Part shown: piece by piece, positions 25,816 to 42,200 of the stretch
Layout of the letters: every line of letters starts with the position of its first letter
Numbering within the stretch: position 1 is the stretch's first letter
DNA from: Nocardioides marinisabuli
GTDB taxonomy: Bacteria > Actinomycetota > Actinomycetes > Propionibacteriales > Nocardioidaceae
Direction of reading: 5' to 3'
DNA length: 64,000 bases
NCBI RefSeq assembly: GCF_013466785.1
Contig: NZ_CP059163.1
Span: forward strand, 4,030,001 to 4,094,000
Program-made: the position numbers and the translations under genes
Notes under the pieces: model-generated
What the model was told of the DNA's origin: nothing
Databases searched by the model: none
Seen by the model: the letters and a program-made list of their open reading frames with translations, nothing else

Positions 25816-27274
25816 TCAGACCGTCAGCGGACGGTCGGTCGGCTTGACCGGCGCCGGCAGCGCGGTCTCGCCGGTGAGGAACGCGTCGACGTACGACGCC
25901 GCGGCGCGGCCCTCGGCGATCGCCCACACGATGAGCGACTGCCCACGACCGCAGTCGCCGGCCACGTAGACGCCCGGGCGCGACGAGGCGTACGACGCGT
26001 CGCGGCGCACGTTGCCGCGCTCGTCGAGCTCGAGGCCCAGCTGCTCGACCAGGCCGCCCTGCTCGGGGCCGGTGAAGCCCATCGCGAAGAGCACCAGGTC
26101 GGCCGGGATCTCGCGGCTGGTGCCCTCGACCTCGGTGAGGCGCCCGTCCTCGAACACCACGTCGACCAGCTCGAGGGCGCGCACGTTGCCCTCGTCATCA
26201 CCGATGAAGCGCTTGGTGGAGACCGCGTAGACGCGCTCCCCCGCCTCCTCGTGGGCCGAGGAGACGCGGAACGTCATCGGGTACGTCGGCCACGGCTGGC
26301 CCGCGGGCCGGGCCTCGGGCGGCTCCGGCATGATCTCGAGCTGGGTGATCGAGGCGGCCTTCTGGCGTGTCGAGGTGCCCAGGCAGTCGGCGCCGGTGTC
26401 GCCGCCGCCGATGATCACCACGTGCTTGCCGTCGGCGCGGATCTGGTCGTCGACCGACTCCCCCAGCGCGACCCGGTTGGCCTGCGGGAGGAACTCCATC
26501 GCCTGGTGGATGCCCCCGAGCTCGCGGCCCTCGACGTCGAGGTCGCGGGCCACGGTCGACCCGGTGGCCAGCACGACGGCGTCGTAGCGGTCGGCGAGCC
26601 GGGCCCCGGTCAGGTCGCCGCCGACGTCGACGCCGGCCCGGAAGACGGTGCCCTCGCGGCGCATCTGGTCCAGGCGCCGGTCGAGGTGCTTCTTCTCCAT
26701 CTTGAACTCGGGGATGCCGTAGCGCAGCAGCCCGCCGATCTTGTCGGCGCGCTCGTAGACGGCCACGGTGTGCCCGGCGCGGGTCAGCTGCTGGGCGGCG
26801 GCCAGCCCGGCCGGACCGGAGCCGATGACGGCCACGGTGCGGCCCGAGAGCCACTCCGGCGGCTGGGGCCGCACGGAGCCGGACTCCCAGGCGCGGTCGA
26901 TGATCGAGACCTCGACGTTCTTGATCGTCACCGGGTCCTGGTTGATGCCCAGCACGCAGGCGGTCTCGCAGGGGGCCGGGCAGAGGCGACCGGTGAACTC
27001 CGGGAAGTTGTTGGTCGCGTGCAGCCGCTCGATGGCCCCCTCCCAGTCGTCGCGCCAGACCAGGTCGTTCCACTCGGGGATGATGTTGCCGAGCGGGCAG
27101 CCCTGGTGGCAGAAGGGGATGCCGCAGTCCATGCAGCGTCCGGCCTGCGGGGTGATGATCGGCAGCAGGGCGCGGCCGACACCGTCGGGGTAGACCTCGT
27201 TCCAGTCCTCCACCCGCTCCTCGACAGGTCGACGGGTCGCGACCTTGCGACCCTCCTTGAGAAAGCCCTTGGGG

Positions 27275-27282
<8 letters not shown>
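25816..27282 (-). CDS. gltD: glutamate synthase small subunit
   Basis: This is a 488-residue FAD/NADPH-binding subunit that passes electrons to GltB for glutamate synthesis. N-terminal cysteine clusters [17 protein letters not shown] and [12 protein letters not shown] bind 4Fe-4S. FAD-binding is by [22 protein letters not shown]-binding by [15 protein letters not shown], and the C-terminal [19 protein letters not shown] is conserved. Length is normal. Its ATG overlaps the gltB stop by eight bases, so the two are co-translated. Confidence 0.97.
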
Positions 27283-31834
<4,552 letters not shown>

Positions 31835-31959
31835 CGGGGTCTCCCGTCGTCGTCGCCGCCGGGGCAGGACCCTGGTCGAGCTGGTCCGAGAACCGGCGAC
31901 TGCGGTGGAGCGGAACATGAGTCGAGCGCAGGGGACGACATTGGCCCACGCGAAGGATC

Positions 31960-31965
31960 AGGCTA
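31960..31965 (-). promoter_or_regulatory. extended -10 box (TGC)TAGCCT for gltBD
   Basis: Reverse-strand TGCTAGCCT is an extended -10. It would give a 5' untranslated leader of about 120 bases before gltB, long enough for regulation, although I could not draw a convincing attenuator in it. Confidence 0.45.
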
Positions 31966-32023
31966 GCACCGAGGCACCCGCACCCCTGTCCGCACGGTCC
32001 TGGGCGCCGCCAGGTGAGACGGC

Positions 32024-32914
32024 TCAGGCGGTCGGCTCGTCGGCGGGCTCGCGGCCGGGCTCGTAGACCTGGCTCTCGCGCTCGGGGTGGCGACGGCGCG
32101 ACCACACCAGGAAGGCGACGGCCACCACGAGCAGCACGATCGAGGTCCACACGTTGAAGCGCAGCCCACCCACGTCGGAGAGCTCCACGTCGTCGATGCG
32201 CAGGGTCTCGATCCAGCCGCGGCCCAGCGAGTAGAGCGCGACGTACGCCGCGAGCACCTGGCCGTGGCCGAGCCGGAAGCGCCGGTCGGCCCAGACCAGC
32301 ACGGCGAAGGCGGCCAGCGCCCACAGCGACTCGTAGAGGAAGGTGGGGTGGAAGGTGGTGCCGGGCTCGAAGCTGCGCCCCGGTGGCCAGCTCGCCGGGT
32401 CGATCTCCAGGCCCCAGGGCAGGTCGGTGGGCCGGCCGTAGAGCTCCTGGTTGAACCAGTTGCCCCAGCGCCCCAGCGCCTGGGCCACCAGCACGCCGGG
32501 GGCCATCGCGTCGAGCACCGGCAGCAGCCGGATGCCCTTGCGCCGGGCCCCGAGCACGACGCCCACCGCGCCCAGCGCGATGCCGCCCCAGATGCCCAGG
32601 CCGCCCTTCCAGATGTAGAGCGCCTGCCAGGGGTCGCCGTCCGCGCCGAAGTAGCGCCCGGCATCGGTGGCCACGTGGTAGGCCCGCGCCCCGACGAGCC
32701 CGAAGGGCACCGCCCAGATCGCGAGGTCCTGGATGTCGCCGGCGCGCCCGCCCCGGGCCACCCAGCGCCGCTCGCCGATCCAGATCGCGGCCACGATGCC
32801 CAGGATGATGCACAGCGCGTAGCCGCGCAGCGGCAGCGGACCGAGGTACCAGATCCCCTCCGAGGGGCTCGGGATCGAGAGCGGCAGCATCTGCAGCACC
32901 GGCCAGGACGTCAT
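32024..32914 (-). CDS. lgt: prolipoprotein diacylglyceryl transferase
   Basis: This is a 296-residue membrane enzyme transferring diacylglycerol from phosphatidylglycerol to the lipobox Cys of prolipoproteins. Seven helices and the Lgt signature GRWGNWFNQELYGRPT are clear, together with HPTFLYES and LYSLGRGWIE. The C-terminus is charged and variable. ATG 32914 follows GAGGAG. It is the last gene of the trpCBA-sco1-lgt run. Lipoproteins encoded nearby (sco1 product, amino-acid binding protein, PCu(A)C protein) are its likely substrates. Confidence 0.96.
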   Translation of the reverse strand: MTSWPVLQMLPLSIPSPSEGIWYLGPLPLRGYALCIILGIVAAIWIGERRWVARGGRAGDIQDLAIWAVPFGLVGARAYHVATDAGRYFGADGDPWQALYIWKGGLGIWGGIALGAVGVVLGARRKGIRLLPVLDAMAPGVLVAQALGRWGNWFNQELYGRPTDLPWGLEIDPASWPPGRSFEPGTTFHPTFLYESLWALAAFAVLVWADRRFRLGHGQVLAAYVALYSLGRGWIETLRIDDVELSDVGGLRFNVWTSIVLLVVAVAFLVWSRRRHPERESQVYEPGREPADEPTA

Positions 32915-32916
32915 CG

Positions 32917-33546
32917 TCAGCTCCTCGCGAGCAGGGTGTGGATGTCGGCGGCGAACTGCGCCGACGACGTCTCCTGGCCCCAGTAGAGCGGCGCGTCGTC
33001 GCCGCCGTCGATGGCCACCACCTGGGTGCTGTGGGTGTTGGGGTCGTAGCCGCCGCTGGGCAGGCGGGTGCCGTCGGTGACACCGATGGCGATCGACTCC
33101 CCCACCTCCTCGATGTCGTCGAGGTCGCCGGTCAGGCCGGTGAAGTCGGGGTCGATCCGGTCGAGGTAGGCGCGCACCGTCTCGGCGTCGTCGCGGGCGG
33201 GGTCGCTGGTCACGAAGACCACCTCGACCTGCTCGCGGTCGGCCTCTTCGAGCCGGGTCATCGCGCTCGCCAGGTTCGTCAGCACGGCCGGGCAGATGTC
33301 GGGGCAGCGGGTGTAGCCGAAGAACACCAGGGTCAGGCGGGCGTCGGTGTCCTCGGTCAGCGAGTAGGGCTCGCCGTCGGTGTCGGTCAGCGGCGTCGAG
33401 GACACGTCGAAGGGCGGGTCGACGACCTGGGCGCTCAGCGCCCCGCCCGTCGCCTCGCTGCCGCCGCCGCAGGCGCTGAGCAGCAGGGAGGCGGTGAGCA
33501 GCGCCGGGGCCAGCAGCCGGCGGGTGGCGCGCGGGCGCTCAGCCAC
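32917..33546 (-). CDS. SCO1/SenC-family copper lipoprotein
   Basis: This is a 209-residue thioredoxin-fold lipoprotein with lipobox LSAC (Cys about 26). The SCO1 copper-binding motif is FGYTRCPDICPAVL (CxxxC) and the distal His is in NTHSTQVV. It should help insert copper into cytochrome c oxidase CuA or another extracytoplasmic copper enzyme. GTG 33546 overlaps the trpA end by eight bases, an odd place for a copper chaperone. It may partner the PCu(A)C chaperone at 55388-56044. Confidence 0.92.
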   Translation of the reverse strand: MAERPRATRRLLAPALLTASLLLSACGGGSEATGGALSAQVVDPPFDVSSTPLTDTDGEPYSLTEDTDARLTLVFFGYTRCPDICPAVLTNLASAMTRLEEADREQVEVVFVTSDPARDDAETVRAYLDRIDPDFTGLTGDLDDIEEVGESIAIGVTDGTRLPSGGYDPNTHSTQVVAIDGGDDAPLYWGQETSSAQFAADIHTLLARS

Positions 33547-34359
33547 GTCGTACCCCCTCGGCCAGGTCGCGGGTCAGCGCGCGCAGGGCCTCGAGGCCCG
33601 CGGCGCGGTCGTCGGGGTGGTCGAGCAGCGTGCGCACGAACGCCGAGCCGACGATCACCGCGTCGGCGTACGACGCCACCTCGGCCGCCTGGTCCCCGTT
33701 GCCGACCCCGAGCCCGACGCCGACCGGCAGGTCGAGGCCCGCCTCGGCCACGGCCTTCTTGGTGCGGGCCACGAGCGGGCCGGCGAGGTCGCTGGTGGTG
33801 GTGCGGGCCCCGGTCACGCCCATGACGGCCGTCGCGTAGACGAAGCCGCGGCTGGCGCGCACCGTCATCGCGACCCGCTCGGGGGTCGAGGAGGGCGCGA
33901 CGAGGAAGATCTTGTCGAGGCCGTGCCGGTCGGCGGCGGCGATCCACTCCGGGGCGAAGTCGGGGGTCAGGTCGGGGGTGATCAGGCCTGCTCCCCCGGC
34001 GTCGGCCAGGCCGGCGGCGAACCGCTCGACGCCGTAGCGCTCGACCGGGTTCCAGTAGGTCATCACGACGGTGGGGGTGCCGGTGGCGGCGACCGCCTCG
34101 ACGGTGCGCAGCACGTCGTCGGTGCGGGTGCCGCCCTCGAGCGCCTGCTGCGCGGCGGCCTGGATGGTGGGGCCGTCCATCACCGGGTCGGAGTAGGGCA
34201 GCCCGACCTCGATGACGTCGCAGCCGGCCTCGACCATGGCCAGCATCGCGTCGATGCCGCCCTGGACGTCGGGGAAGCCGGCCGGCAGGTAGCCGACCAG
34301 GGCGGCCCGGCCCTCGGCGCGGGTCCGCTCGAAGACGGACTGCATGGGGGTCGTCGCGC

Positions 34360-34363
<4 letters not shown>
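33539..34363 (-). CDS. trpA: tryptophan synthase alpha subunit
   Basis: This is a 274-residue TIM-barrel enzyme that cleaves indole-3-glycerol phosphate to indole. [10 protein letters not shown], the catalytic Glu in [20 protein letters not shown], the catalytic Asp in LITPDLTPD, and GVTGART are present, as is the phosphate site [11 protein letters not shown] 34363 overlaps the trpB stop by four bases (ATGA). Confidence 0.97.
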
Positions 34364-35651
<1,288 letters not shown>

Positions 35652-35655
<4 letters not shown>

Positions 35656-36434
35656 GCCTGGACTCCTGTCATGGCGGTGACGGCGGCCCGGGGGTCGCCG
35701 TCCTTGACGAGGGCCTCGCCGACGAGGACCGCGCGGGCGCCCTCGCCGACGTGGCGGCGCACGTCGTCGGGGCCGAGGACGCCCGACTCGGCGACCTTGA
35801 CCACGTCGTCGGGGATCTGCGGGGCCAGCCGGCCGAAGGTGGCCTGGTCGATCTCGAGGGTCTTGAGGTTGCGGGCGTTGACGCCCACCAGCGGCGCGCC
35901 GAGCGCGACCGCGCGCTCGGTCTCGGCCTCGTCGTGCACCTCGACCAGGGCCGTGAGCCCGAGCTCGCCGGCCAGGTCGTGCAGGCGGCGCAGCTCGTCG
36001 TCGTCGAGCGCGGCCACGATCAGCAGCGCCAGGTCGGCGCCGGCGGCGCGGGCCTCCCACAGCTGGTAGTCGGTGACGATGAAGTCCTTGCGCAGCAGCG
36101 GGGTGTCGACCGCGGCGCGCACCGCGCGCAGGTCGGCCAGCGACCCGCCGAAGCGGCGCTGCTCGGTCAGCACGCTGATCGCGGCCGCCCCGCCGGCGGC
36201 GTACTCGCGCGCCAGCACGGTGGGGTCGGGGATGTCGGCGAGCGCGCCCTTGCTGGGGCTGCGCCGCTTGACCTCGGCGATCACGCTCGAGCCGGGGGCG
36301 CGCAGGTGCGGCATCGGGTCGCGCGGCGCGTCGACGTCGGCGAGCGCCGCACGCAGGTCGCTCAGCGACGTGGTGGCCTGGCGCTCGGCGAGGTCGACCC
36401 GGACGCCGGCGACGATGTCGTCGAGGACGGACAC
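35652..36434 (-). CDS. trpC: indole-3-glycerol phosphate synthase
   Basis: This is a 260-residue TIM barrel enzyme. [15 protein letters not shown] with the catalytic Lys, [25 protein letters not shown] and [10 protein letters not shown] are present, along with [20 protein letters not shown] and LVGEALV. GTG 36434 has AGGAG five bases upstream. It is the first trp gene of this run. About 200 bases upstream, before the divergent gene at 36632, I saw no leader peptide rich in Trp codons. Confidence 0.96.
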
Positions 36435-36631
36435 GGGGACTCCTGGAACGGTGGTGGGGACGCCCCTGAGTCTGTCACGCCGCTGGCTGCGCACCCGCCG
36501 CGCGGTCCTGTCGCGGGCACCCGGAGATGGTCCTCCGCCTGTTGGCGCGTCCTGCAGCGGCGGGCGGGCAACGGCGATACGTTCGCCCCGTCCTGTCCCG
36601 GCCCGCGTGGGCCCACCCCCAGAGGAACCCG

Positions 36632-36952
36632 ATGAGCTACTCCGAGCCGCCTCCCCCGCCGCCCCAGTACGGCCAGCCCGCCTACGGCGGCGGCCCCGAC
36701 TCCGCCCCGCCGCCCAACAACCTGGTCTGGGCGATCCTCAGCACCCTCTTCTGCTGCCTGCCGCTGGGCGTCGTCTCGATCGTCTTCGCCGCGCAGGTCA
36801 ACAGCAAGTGGCAGGCCGGCGACCACGCGGGGGCCCGCGAGTCGGCCGACAAGGCCAAGAAGTTCGCGATCTGGTCGGCGGTGGCCGGCATCGTCGTCAT
36901 CGTGCTCTACGTGGTCGTCGTCATCGCGGTCATGGGTGCCGGCACGGTGTGA
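36632..36952 (+). CDS. CD225/dispanin-family small membrane protein
   Basis: This is a 106-residue protein with a Pro/Tyr/Gly-rich N-terminus, then [32 protein letters not shown]. That is the first, re-entrant or transmembrane, helix with Cys-Cys typical of CD225 (interferon-induced transmembrane protein-like) families. The motif [20 protein letters not shown] and a second helix follow. Function in bacteria is unknown. AGAGGA precedes the ATG, and TACGTT at 36578-36583 is a possible -10. Its stop overlaps the next start (TGATG). Confidence 0.8.
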   Translation: MSYSEPPPPPPQYGQPAYGGGPDSAPPPNNLVWAILSTLFCCLPLGVVSIVFAAQVNSKWQAGDHAGARESADKAKKFAIWSAVAGIVVIVLYVVVVIAVMGAGTV

Positions 36953-37413
36953 TGCCGATGCTCGACGAGCTCGACGAGCACCCCGTCGTCCCGGCGCCCG
37001 CCGCCCGGCGGGCGCCGGGACGCGCCTGGCTGCCCTTCGTGGCGACCGGCCTCCTGGGGCTGGGCGCCGCCGCCGTGGTCGCCACCGTCGACCCGCACGA
37101 GCCGGGGCACTACCCGACGTGCCCGTTCCTGTCCGTCACCGGGCTGTACTGCCCGGGCTGCGGCAGCCTGCGCACGCTCAGCTCGTTGGCCGGCGGCGAC
37201 CTGGTCGGGGCGGCCGCGCGCAACCCGTTGACGCTGCTGGCCCTGCCACTGCTCCTGCTCGCCTACCTGCAGTGGGGCCGCCGGCTGGCCGGGCGGGGCA
37301 CCTGGTCGCCCACCTCCCTGCCCGCACGCTGGATCTGGCTCCTGCTGGGCGCGCTGCTGGCGTTCTGGGTGCTGCGCAACCTGCCCGGCTGGGACGTCCT
37401 GTCCCCTGCGTGA
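36952..37413 (+). CDS. DUF2752 membrane protein (copy 1)
   Basis: This is a 153-residue membrane protein. The DUF2752 mark CPFLSVTGLYCPGCGSLRTLSSLAGGDLVGAAARNPLTLL is followed by two helices. The CxGC pair suggests metal or redox chemistry, but no function is known. ATG 36952 overlaps the dispanin stop. It is convergent with a second DUF2752 gene 22 bases away. Confidence 0.8.
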   Translation: MPMLDELDEHPVVPAPAARRAPGRAWLPFVATGLLGLGAAAVVATVDPHEPGHYPTCPFLSVTGLYCPGCGSLRTLSSLAGGDLVGAAARNPLTLLALPLLLLAYLQWGRRLAGRGTWSPTSLPARWIWLLLGALLAFWVLRNLPGWDVLSPA

Positions 37414-37435
37414 CCTGGGTGACCGCCCCGGAGGG

Positions 37436-37876
37436 TCAGGGGGCGAGCCAGCCGCCGAGGGGCAGCGGCAGGTTCCGCAGCAGGGTGAAGGCCGCGACCG
37501 CGGCCAGCGCCGTCACCAGGACCACCGGGGCGGCACGCCCGCGCAGCCGCGCCACCGGCCGGCCGCGCCAGCGCGAGAGCGCCCACAGGCCCAGCAGCAC
37601 CACGACGACCGGCGCGAGGACGACCAGCAGCAGGTTGCTCGAGGCCGCGGCGGCGACGTCGCCGTGGGTGAGGTCGTTGACCGCGCGCAGCCCCCCGCAC
37701 CCGGGGCACCAGAACCCCAGCGCGGCGGAGGGGCACAGCCCCCAGCTGCCGGCGACGTGCGGGTCGCGCAGGCGCAGGGCCAGGGTGGCCAGCGCCAGCC
37801 CGCCGACGACCAGCCCCGGCGCCCGGAGCCGCTCGCGCCGCGTCGGCGGCGAGGGGGCGGGGGCCAGGACGCTCAT
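37436..37876 (-). CDS. DUF2752 membrane protein (copy 2)
   Basis: This 146-residue protein carries the same CPSAALGFWCPGCGGLRAVNDLTHGDVAAAASSN motif and closing helices (FTLLRNLPLPLGGW resembles FWVLRNLPGW of the neighbour). The two look like diverged paralogues placed tail to tail. It starts 13 bases after the HGxxPAAW gene stop, hence belongs to the hisI operon. Confidence 0.8.
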   Translation of the reverse strand: MSVLAPAPSPPTRRERLRAPGLVVGGLALATLALRLRDPHVAGSWGLCPSAALGFWCPGCGGLRAVNDLTHGDVAAAASSNLLLVVLAPVVVVLLGLWALSRWRGRPVARLRGRAAPVVLVTALAAVAAFTLLRNLPLPLGGWLAP

Positions 37877-37889
37877 CGGCGCGGCAGGC

Positions 37890-38093
37890 TCAGTGGCCGG
37901 ACTCCTCGTGCAGGCCCATCTTGGCCATCACGAGGAAGACGAGGCCGGCGGCGACGGTGATCGCCACGCCCGCCCAGAAGACCGGGTAGCTCACGGGGCT
38001 GAAGAGCAGGCCCACGCTGCCGACGGTGAACCCGAGGAGTCCCACGACCACCGCGGTCCAGGCTGCGGGGGTGTTGCCGTGGCTGTTCGACAT
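37890..38093 (-). CDS. HGxxPAAW family membrane protein
   Basis: This is a 67-residue protein, MSNSHGNTPAAWTAVVVG, with two hydrophobic helices and a His-containing tail (LHEESGH). It has the name-giving HGxxPAAW motif of a small actinobacterial family usually found beside trp genes. GAGGAG precedes the ATG. Function unknown. Confidence 0.88.
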   Translation of the reverse strand: MSNSHGNTPAAWTAVVVGLLGFTVGSVGLLFSPVSYPVFWAGVAITVAAGLVFLVMAKMGLHEESGH

Positions 38094-38151
38094 GTCTGGG
38101 CTCCTCGGGGGTACGTCGATCGGTGCGGCCGAGTGTAGTGGCGCGGGCCGC

Positions 38152-38805
38152 TCAGCCCGCACCCCGGTCCGGCCCGGACGTGTCCTCGTCGTCGGGGGCG
38201 GTCGGGTCGTGCCCCTCGTCGAGCGCGCGCCACAGGTCGAGGTCGGAGAGCTCCTCGACGGGGCGGGTGGCCGCAGCGGTCGCGGCGGCGCCCGCGCCAC
38301 CCGACGGGGCGTCGTAGCGGCTGCCCATCTCGGGCCAGTGCGGCACCAGCCGCAGCGCGGCCAGCGAGGCGGCCACGAGCAGCACCGAGCCGGCGACGGC
38401 GGCGGCGTACCAGCCGGTGTGGGAGACGTCGGCGTCGGCGGCCCCCACCTGCTGCAGGGCGGTGCGCAGGTCGTCGGCCAGGCTCCCCCAGGCGGTCGCG
38501 GCGGCCGCGAGCGCACCCAGTGCGGCGACGACGCCGACGACCACGACGCCGCGGCGCACCACGCCGCGGGTCACCAGGACCACGCCCCAGGCCGCCAGCG
38601 CGACCAGCGCCAGCGAGGTCACCAGCGGCATGTCGTAGGCGGTGTCGGTCCCGCCGAGCCCGACCGAGGCGGTGACGCCGGAGCCGGGGTCGCCGTCGAC
38701 GTCGACGCCCGGGCGGGTGCCGGCCACCGCCACCAGGGCACCGGCGGCCAGGCCGAGCAGCACGACCGGCGCGAAGGTGCGCCGCGCGCGAGCGGGCTCA
38801 GCCAC
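38152..38805 (-). CDS. Trp biosynthesis-associated membrane protein
   Basis: This protein of about 217 residues has four hydrophobic helices, with an extracytoplasmic region between the first two and the family's C-terminal [14 protein letters not shown]. It belongs to the Trp_oprn_chp family, normally sitting directly after trpE in actinobacteria. Here it starts inside hisI (GTG 38805, eight-base overlap; GTG 38817 is an alternative) and trpE is absent. Confidence 0.85.
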   Translation of the reverse strand: MAEPARARRTFAPVVLLGLAAGALVAVAGTRPGVDVDGDPGSGVTASVGLGGTDTAYDMPLVTSLALVALAAWGVVLVTRGVVRRGVVVVGVVAALGALAAAATAWGSLADDLRTALQQVGAADADVSHTGWYAAAVAGSVLLVAASLAALRLVPHWPEMGSRYDAPSGGAGAAATAAATRPVEELSDLDLWRALDEGHDPTAPDDEDTSGPDRGAG

Positions 38806-39163
38806 GGTCGGCGGCACCGGTCAGGGGGAGCAGGTCGGCGTCGAAGCAGGTGTGCTCGCCGGTGTGGCAGGCGGCCCCGACCTGGTCGACCTTGACCAGG
38901 AGGGTGTCGCCGTCGCAGTCGAGGCGCACCTCGACGACGTGCTGGACGTGCCCGGAGGTGTCGCCCTTGACCCAGTACTCCCCGCGGCTGCGCGACCAGT
39001 ACGTCGCCCGCCCGGTCGAGAGGGTGCGGGCCAGGGCGGTGTCGTCCATCCAGCCCAGCATCAGCACCTCGCCGGTGTCGTGCTGCTGGGCCACGGCGGG
39101 GACGAGCCCGTCGCTGGTGCGCTTGAGCCGTGCGGCGACGGCCGGGTCGAGCTGGTCGGTCAT
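38798..39163 (-). CDS. hisI: phosphoribosyl-AMP cyclohydrolase
   Basis: This is a 121-residue zinc enzyme opening the purine ring of PR-AMP in histidine synthesis. Residues for metal binding are in [31 protein letters not shown], and [36 protein letters not shown] is diagnostic. ATG 39163 is preceded by GATGAT six bases upstream, so it may be leaderless too. No other his gene is in the window. Confidence 0.96.
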   Translation of the reverse strand: MTDQLDPAVAARLKRTSDGLVPAVAQQHDTGEVLMLGWMDDTALARTLSTGRATYWSRSRGEYWVKGDTSGHVQHVVEVRLDCDGDTLLVKVDQVGAACHTGEHTCFDADLLPLTGAADRG

Positions 39164-39185
39164 GGGCCCATCATCCCCCGCGCGC

Positions 39186-39223
39186 ACCACCGCCCCCGCG
39201 CCGGGAGGCACGGGGGCGGTGGT
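39186..39223. terminator. hairpin terminator after the surface-protein gene
   Basis: ACCACCGCCCCCG (39186-39198) pairs perfectly with 39211-39223 over a 12-base loop. It lies between the surface-protein stop (39249) and the hisI start. Confidence 0.7.
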
Positions 39224-39248
39224 CGGGGACCGCGGCAGCGGTCGGACG

Positions 39249-42200
39249 TCAGCGGATGCGGAAGCTGATCGTCTTCTTGGCGTTGCGGACGTCCTCGGAG
39301 CCGCTGAGGAACTTGACCCGCACGGTGTGGAAGCCGCGCGAGAGGCCGCGGACCACGATCTTGTGCGTGCCCCCGGTCAGGGACTTCCGGGCCAGGGTGC
39401 GCCTGTTCTCCTTCAGCACCAGCTCCCCGGGCACCGTGTCGACGGCGTCGGCGAGCACCGCGACCTTGAGCACGAGCTTGGTGCCCTTGGTCCGCTTGAC
39501 GACGTCGAGCCGGGGCTTCTCCGGACCGGTCGTCCCCTCGCGCACCGTGCCCGCCGTGACCGTGCGCACCGCCTCGGCGCGCTCGGGGTGGGTGTAGGTG
39601 ACGCGGGCCGAGAGGAGCGTGCCCAGGTCGGCCCCGGTCGGGCGGTAGCGGGTGCCGATGGCGCCCGGGACGGCCTGGCCGTCGCGCAGCCACTGCACGG
39701 CGCGGGTCGCGCCGGCCGGGTCGGTGGTGCCGGTGTCGACGACCACCTCCTCACCGACCTCCGCACGCCCCGAGACGCTGGGGGCGGTGAGGACCACGAC
39801 CGGCTCGACGGGCTCGGCGGCGACGGTGCGCGCCTTCGAGGTGGCCGAGGCGCTGTCGCCGCCCCGGCGGGCGGTCACCACGGCGGCGACCGCCTTGCCG
39901 ACGAGGCTCTCGGTCACCACGATCGACGACGAGGTCGCGCCGGCGACCGGGGTGCCGTCGGCCAGCCACTGGTAGGAGTACGTCAGGCCGGTGGCGGGGT
40001 CCCAGGTGCCGTCGGTGGTGCTGAGCGTGCCGCCGGGGGCGGCGGTGCCCGAGACGACCGGCAGCGCCGTGTTGGTCAGCGGCCCGGAGGCCACCGGGCC
40101 GACCGGGTCGGCGGTGGCGGTCCCGGAGGTGAGCCCGGCCTTGCTGGCCGTGACCCGCACCGTGACCAGCTTGCCGGCCTCGGCGGCCCCCAGCTCGTGG
40201 GTCGACCGGGTCGCGCCGCCGATGGCCACGCCGTCGGCGAGCCACTGGTAGGAGAACGACGTCGGCTCGTTGGTCCAGGTGCCCTCGGTGGTCGAGAGCG
40301 TCTGGCCGACCTGCGGGGTGCCGGTGATCCGGGGTGCCGTGCGGTTCGACACGGTGGTGGGGTCGGGGGCGACGAGTGCCGTCGACTCCGAGGTCGCCGT
40401 GCCCGGGTCCATGGCCTGGGCCACGCTGGCCGCCACGCGCACCGCGACGGGCTTGCCCTCGTCGGCGGCGCCGGGCGTGTAGGTCGTGCCGGTCGCGCCG
40501 GGGACGGCGCGGCCGTCGACCAGCCACTGGTAGGCGAACGTCGGCGCGTCGGCGTTCCAGGTGCCCGGCTGGGCGGTCAGCGGCTTGCCGACGAACGGCT
40601 GGCCGGTGACGCTGGGCAGCGTGGTGGCGCGCAGGCTGCCGCGCACGACCGCCACGGTGGTGCGCGAGACGGCGACCCGGTCGGGCTCGTTGGTGGTCTC
40701 GGTGACCTTCAGCGAGATCTTGCGGCCCAGCTGGGCCGCGCCGAGCCGCAGGCTGCTGGTCGTGGCGCCGGCGACGGCCTGGCCGTCGGCGAGCCACTGC
40801 AGCTCGAAGGTGCCGCCCTTGCTCCACTCGCCGGTGGTGCCGGTCAGGGTCTCCCCGACGACCGCCCTGCCGGTGACCTGCGGGTCCTGCCGGTTCTCGG
40901 TCGTCGGGTCGGCCGGGGCGTAGAACGGCGAGGCCTTCGCCTTGCCGGTCGGCTTGCTGCTCGCCGCCTCGCTGACGTCGCCGGTGGCGCGCCGCGCGGT
41001 CAGGTGCACCAGGTAGTGCTTGGCGTCGAAGGTCCCGATGATCGGCGTCGCGCTGGGGATCTCGTAGGTCGCCTTGTCGGAGGTGCCCGACGCCTTGGTC
41101 CAGGGACCGGCGGCGGTGTCGGACTGGAACCACTGGTAGGCGTAGGTGACGTCGGCGGCCGACCAGGTGCCGGGCTTGGCGGTCAGCGTGCCGCCCTCGA
41201 CGGCCTGCCCGGCGATCCACGGCGGGGCCAGGTTGACCGGCCGGCCGTCGCTGAGGCGCACGTCGACACCGGTCGCGGCGACGGAGCCGAGCGTGACGTC
41301 GTCGGCGTCGGCGAGGGTCTCCTGGGGCGTCCCGTCGACGGTGTGGAACCCCTTGCCCGGGACCCCGACGCGGTAGGTGCGCGCCCGCACCTTCAGCTCG
41401 TAGGTGCCGTCGGTGGTCGTGGGCGCGGTGGCGGCGGGCAGCCGCCAGCTGCTGAGCACGGGGGCACCGTCGCGGATGTCCTGCACGAAGCGGTAGTGCG
41501 CGCGCACGGTCTCACCGCGGGCGGGGGCGCCCGTGGTGGTGGTGACGGTGCCGCGGACGGCCGAGACCGGCGGCAGGGCGTAGGTCTGCAGGGTGCGGCT
41601 CTGCTCGGGCGCCAGGCTGATGTCGGGCGCCTGGTCGAGGCCGACCAGGCCGGGCAGGAACCCGTCGTTCTCGCCGGTCAGGCGGGCCAGCATCCGGTAG
41701 CTGCCGCTGGGCACGGAGAAGGAGAAGCTGCCGTCGGAGCCCGAGACGGGCTTGGCGGCCACCGGGCGCCACTCGGTGTGCGCGGGGCCGCCCCGCTCGC
41801 CCTGCTCGGTGTAGGAGACCTTGCGCCACAGCGACACCTCGCCGCCGTCGTCGTACGCCGACCCGTCGGCCTCGGTCAGCGCGCCCGCGAGGACGGCCAG
41901 CGTGGGCAGGGTGACGTCGCGGCCGCTGAGGACCTGGTGCTTGGCGACCGAGAGGTTCTGGCCCTCGTCGGCGACCGTAGCGGCCGGGAACCAGCGGGGC
42001 TCGCGGCCCGGCTTCTGGAAGCGCAGGCGGAAGGGCTCCTCGAGCCCGGCGTCGAGGACCGACACCGCGTAGGCGCCGGACCGGCCGGTGGTGGTGCCCT
42101 CGGCGAAGTCGGCCGGGCCCCACTCCCCGGTCGCGGGGTCGAGGACCACCGGGGTCACCGTGACGCCCTGCACCGGCTGGCCGGTGGTGTCGCGCACGGT

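Noticed and set aside
36435..36631. Possible trp leader peptide or attenuator before trpC
   Set aside because: No short ORF with tandem Trp codons was found on the reverse strand; the TGGTGG seen is on the other strand.
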